Assembly (NCBI GenBank): GCA_963662175.1
Contig: OY759216.1
Span: forward strand, 39,263,087-39,327,086
Direction: 5' to 3'
Length of the DNA: 64,000 nucleotides
Origin: Aradus depressus
Lineage: Eukaryota; Arthropoda; Insecta; Hemiptera; Aradidae
This document shows, piece by piece, positions 63,385-64,000 of this stretch. Within the stretch, counting starts at the first letter, position 1, and every line of letters starts with the position of its first letter. Both the position numbers and the translations under genes were made by a program. The notes below the pieces were generated by a model. The model saw only the letters and a list, made by a program, of their open reading frames with translations, was not told where the DNA came from and ran no database searches.

Positions 63385-63622
63385 TGCTTAGTTGTCTTTG
63401 AGGGAGAGCGTCAGCTAGAGCCTCCCCCGTGAAGTAATGCGTGATGGCGGTTCCACGGGGATAATGAGGCAGGAGAGGATACAGGGAGGTGTTTTTTAGT
63501 GAGTAGTCCCAATGAGGGAGACTCTCACACTGTCCAGTGACTACTGTCATCTTGTCATATGTTCGCCTATCAAAGGTTTTTCACCTCCCTCCACACAAAA
63601 AAAAAAAAAAAAAAAAAAAAAA
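62641..63622 (+). mobile_element. R1-clade LINE inserted in the microsatellite
   Basis: The insert begins abruptly at CGG (62641) after 'cacaga', carries the end of ORF2 and a 3' UTR, and ends in a poly(A) run (63597-63622), after which the same microsatellite continues. R1-clade elements such as Waldo are known to be specific for ACAY-type repeats, and this arrangement fits. The 5' end is truncated. Confidence 0.88.
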
Positions 63623-63708
63623 ACATATACACAGACACACATATAAACAGACACACATATACACAGACACACATATACACAGACAAACATATACACAGAC
63701 AGACAGAT
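63623..63708. repeat. 16-bp microsatellite, right block
   Basis: Five or so further copies of the unit seen at 62503-62640, directly after the LINE poly(A). Confidence 0.92.
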
Positions 63709-63790
63709 TTTTTTTTCTTATTTTTGTAATCAAGGTGTCGGAAAACAATTTAGGGTGATAACTTCGAATTTCTGACCGTTTTAAATAAGT
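63709..63790. repeat. P140 end fragment
   Basis: 'tttgtaatcaaggtgtcgga' to 'cttcgaatttctgaccgttt', matching P140 segments that follow (CA)-rich tracts elsewhere. Confidence 0.6.
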
Positions 63791-63797
63791 TCCCTTA

Positions 63798-64000
63798 GAC
63801 CGGCCACACACGTGCAGTTTTAACTGACAGTTTTAAATGTACAGTTATAACTGTCAGATTTAACTGTGAACTGAGATGTACACATACGTACAGTTCAATC
63901 CTTCAGTTTTTTCCATGGATTCGAACGAGCGGGACGGTTCGGCCTCTTCGTTTCACTGTCCAGATTTGAACTTGACGCTCTGGGGGTGTCTTGATCGTGT
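63798..64000 (+). mobile_element. Harbinger-like element, left end, cut by the window
   Basis: TTA at 63795-63797, then GACCGGCCACACACGTGCAG, which resembles the terminus at 18895 (shared CACACACG.GCAG core). The ATG at 63915 opens a frame running off the window (MDSNERDGSASSFHCPDLNL). The coding call is tentative. Confidence 0.55.

Overview
The window looks like repeat-dense intergenic DNA from an arthropod, most likely an insect. Reasons: AT-rich sequence with long homopolymers; tRNA-derived SINEs; RNA-polymerase-III-type A and B boxes; non-LTR retrotransposons of jockey/I/R1 type; piggyBac, mariner, pogo/Tigger, PIF/Harbinger, hAT-like and Helitron elements; and CCTAA-type SINE tails that echo the arthropod telomere repeat. 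I cannot name the species. I see no convincing intact host gene; almost every long reading frame is a transposon fragment or an artefact of a tandem repeat whose period is a multiple of three.

Layout. Three old dispersed families form the background. P140 (my name) is built of ~140-bp internal repeats around 'tcggcagttatt', ends in a 'cttcccc...ggggaag' hairpin and is found in more than 20 places. R2 is an old ~700-bp family. R3 has termini 'ataccaaccac'. Younger elements sit inside these, often several layers deep. 0-5 kb: a 60-bp minisatellite inside inverted arms, SINEs, P140 and a 68-bp MITE. 5-11 kb: a piggyBac-like element in R2 with a TTAA MITE inside it, a 5'-truncated LINE with 14-bp target duplications, and foldback repeats. 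11-23 kb: a second SINE family, tandem repeats, a Harbinger derivative and a 2.1-kb hAT-like element. 23-33 kb: a 28-bp satellite, a mariner, and Harbinger and Tigger remnants. 33-43 kb: SINEs, a pogo element with a recognisable transposase C-terminus, and a 141-bp minisatellite. 43-54 kb: a second hAT-like element with nested parts, SINEs and a complete non-autonomous Helitron. 54-64 kb: a long foldback split by a jockey-like LINE, a TIR element, tandem repeats, and an R1-clade LINE inside an ACACATATACACAGAC microsatellite.

The observation I consider most worth following is a recurrent structural motif shared by at least seven repeat groups with otherwise different sequence. Each has a short helix I, the core CTGANGA plus one extra base, a helix II usually capped by a GNRA-like tetraloop, then GAA, and a short self-complementary helix III followed by A, C or T and the helix I partner strand. 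That is the layout of a type I hammerhead ribozyme. Several groups occur as inverted pairs (foldbacks) and one as a tandem dimer, which recalls the hammerheads known in Penelope-like retroelements and retrozymes. The pairing is visible in the sequence; self-cleavage is inference.
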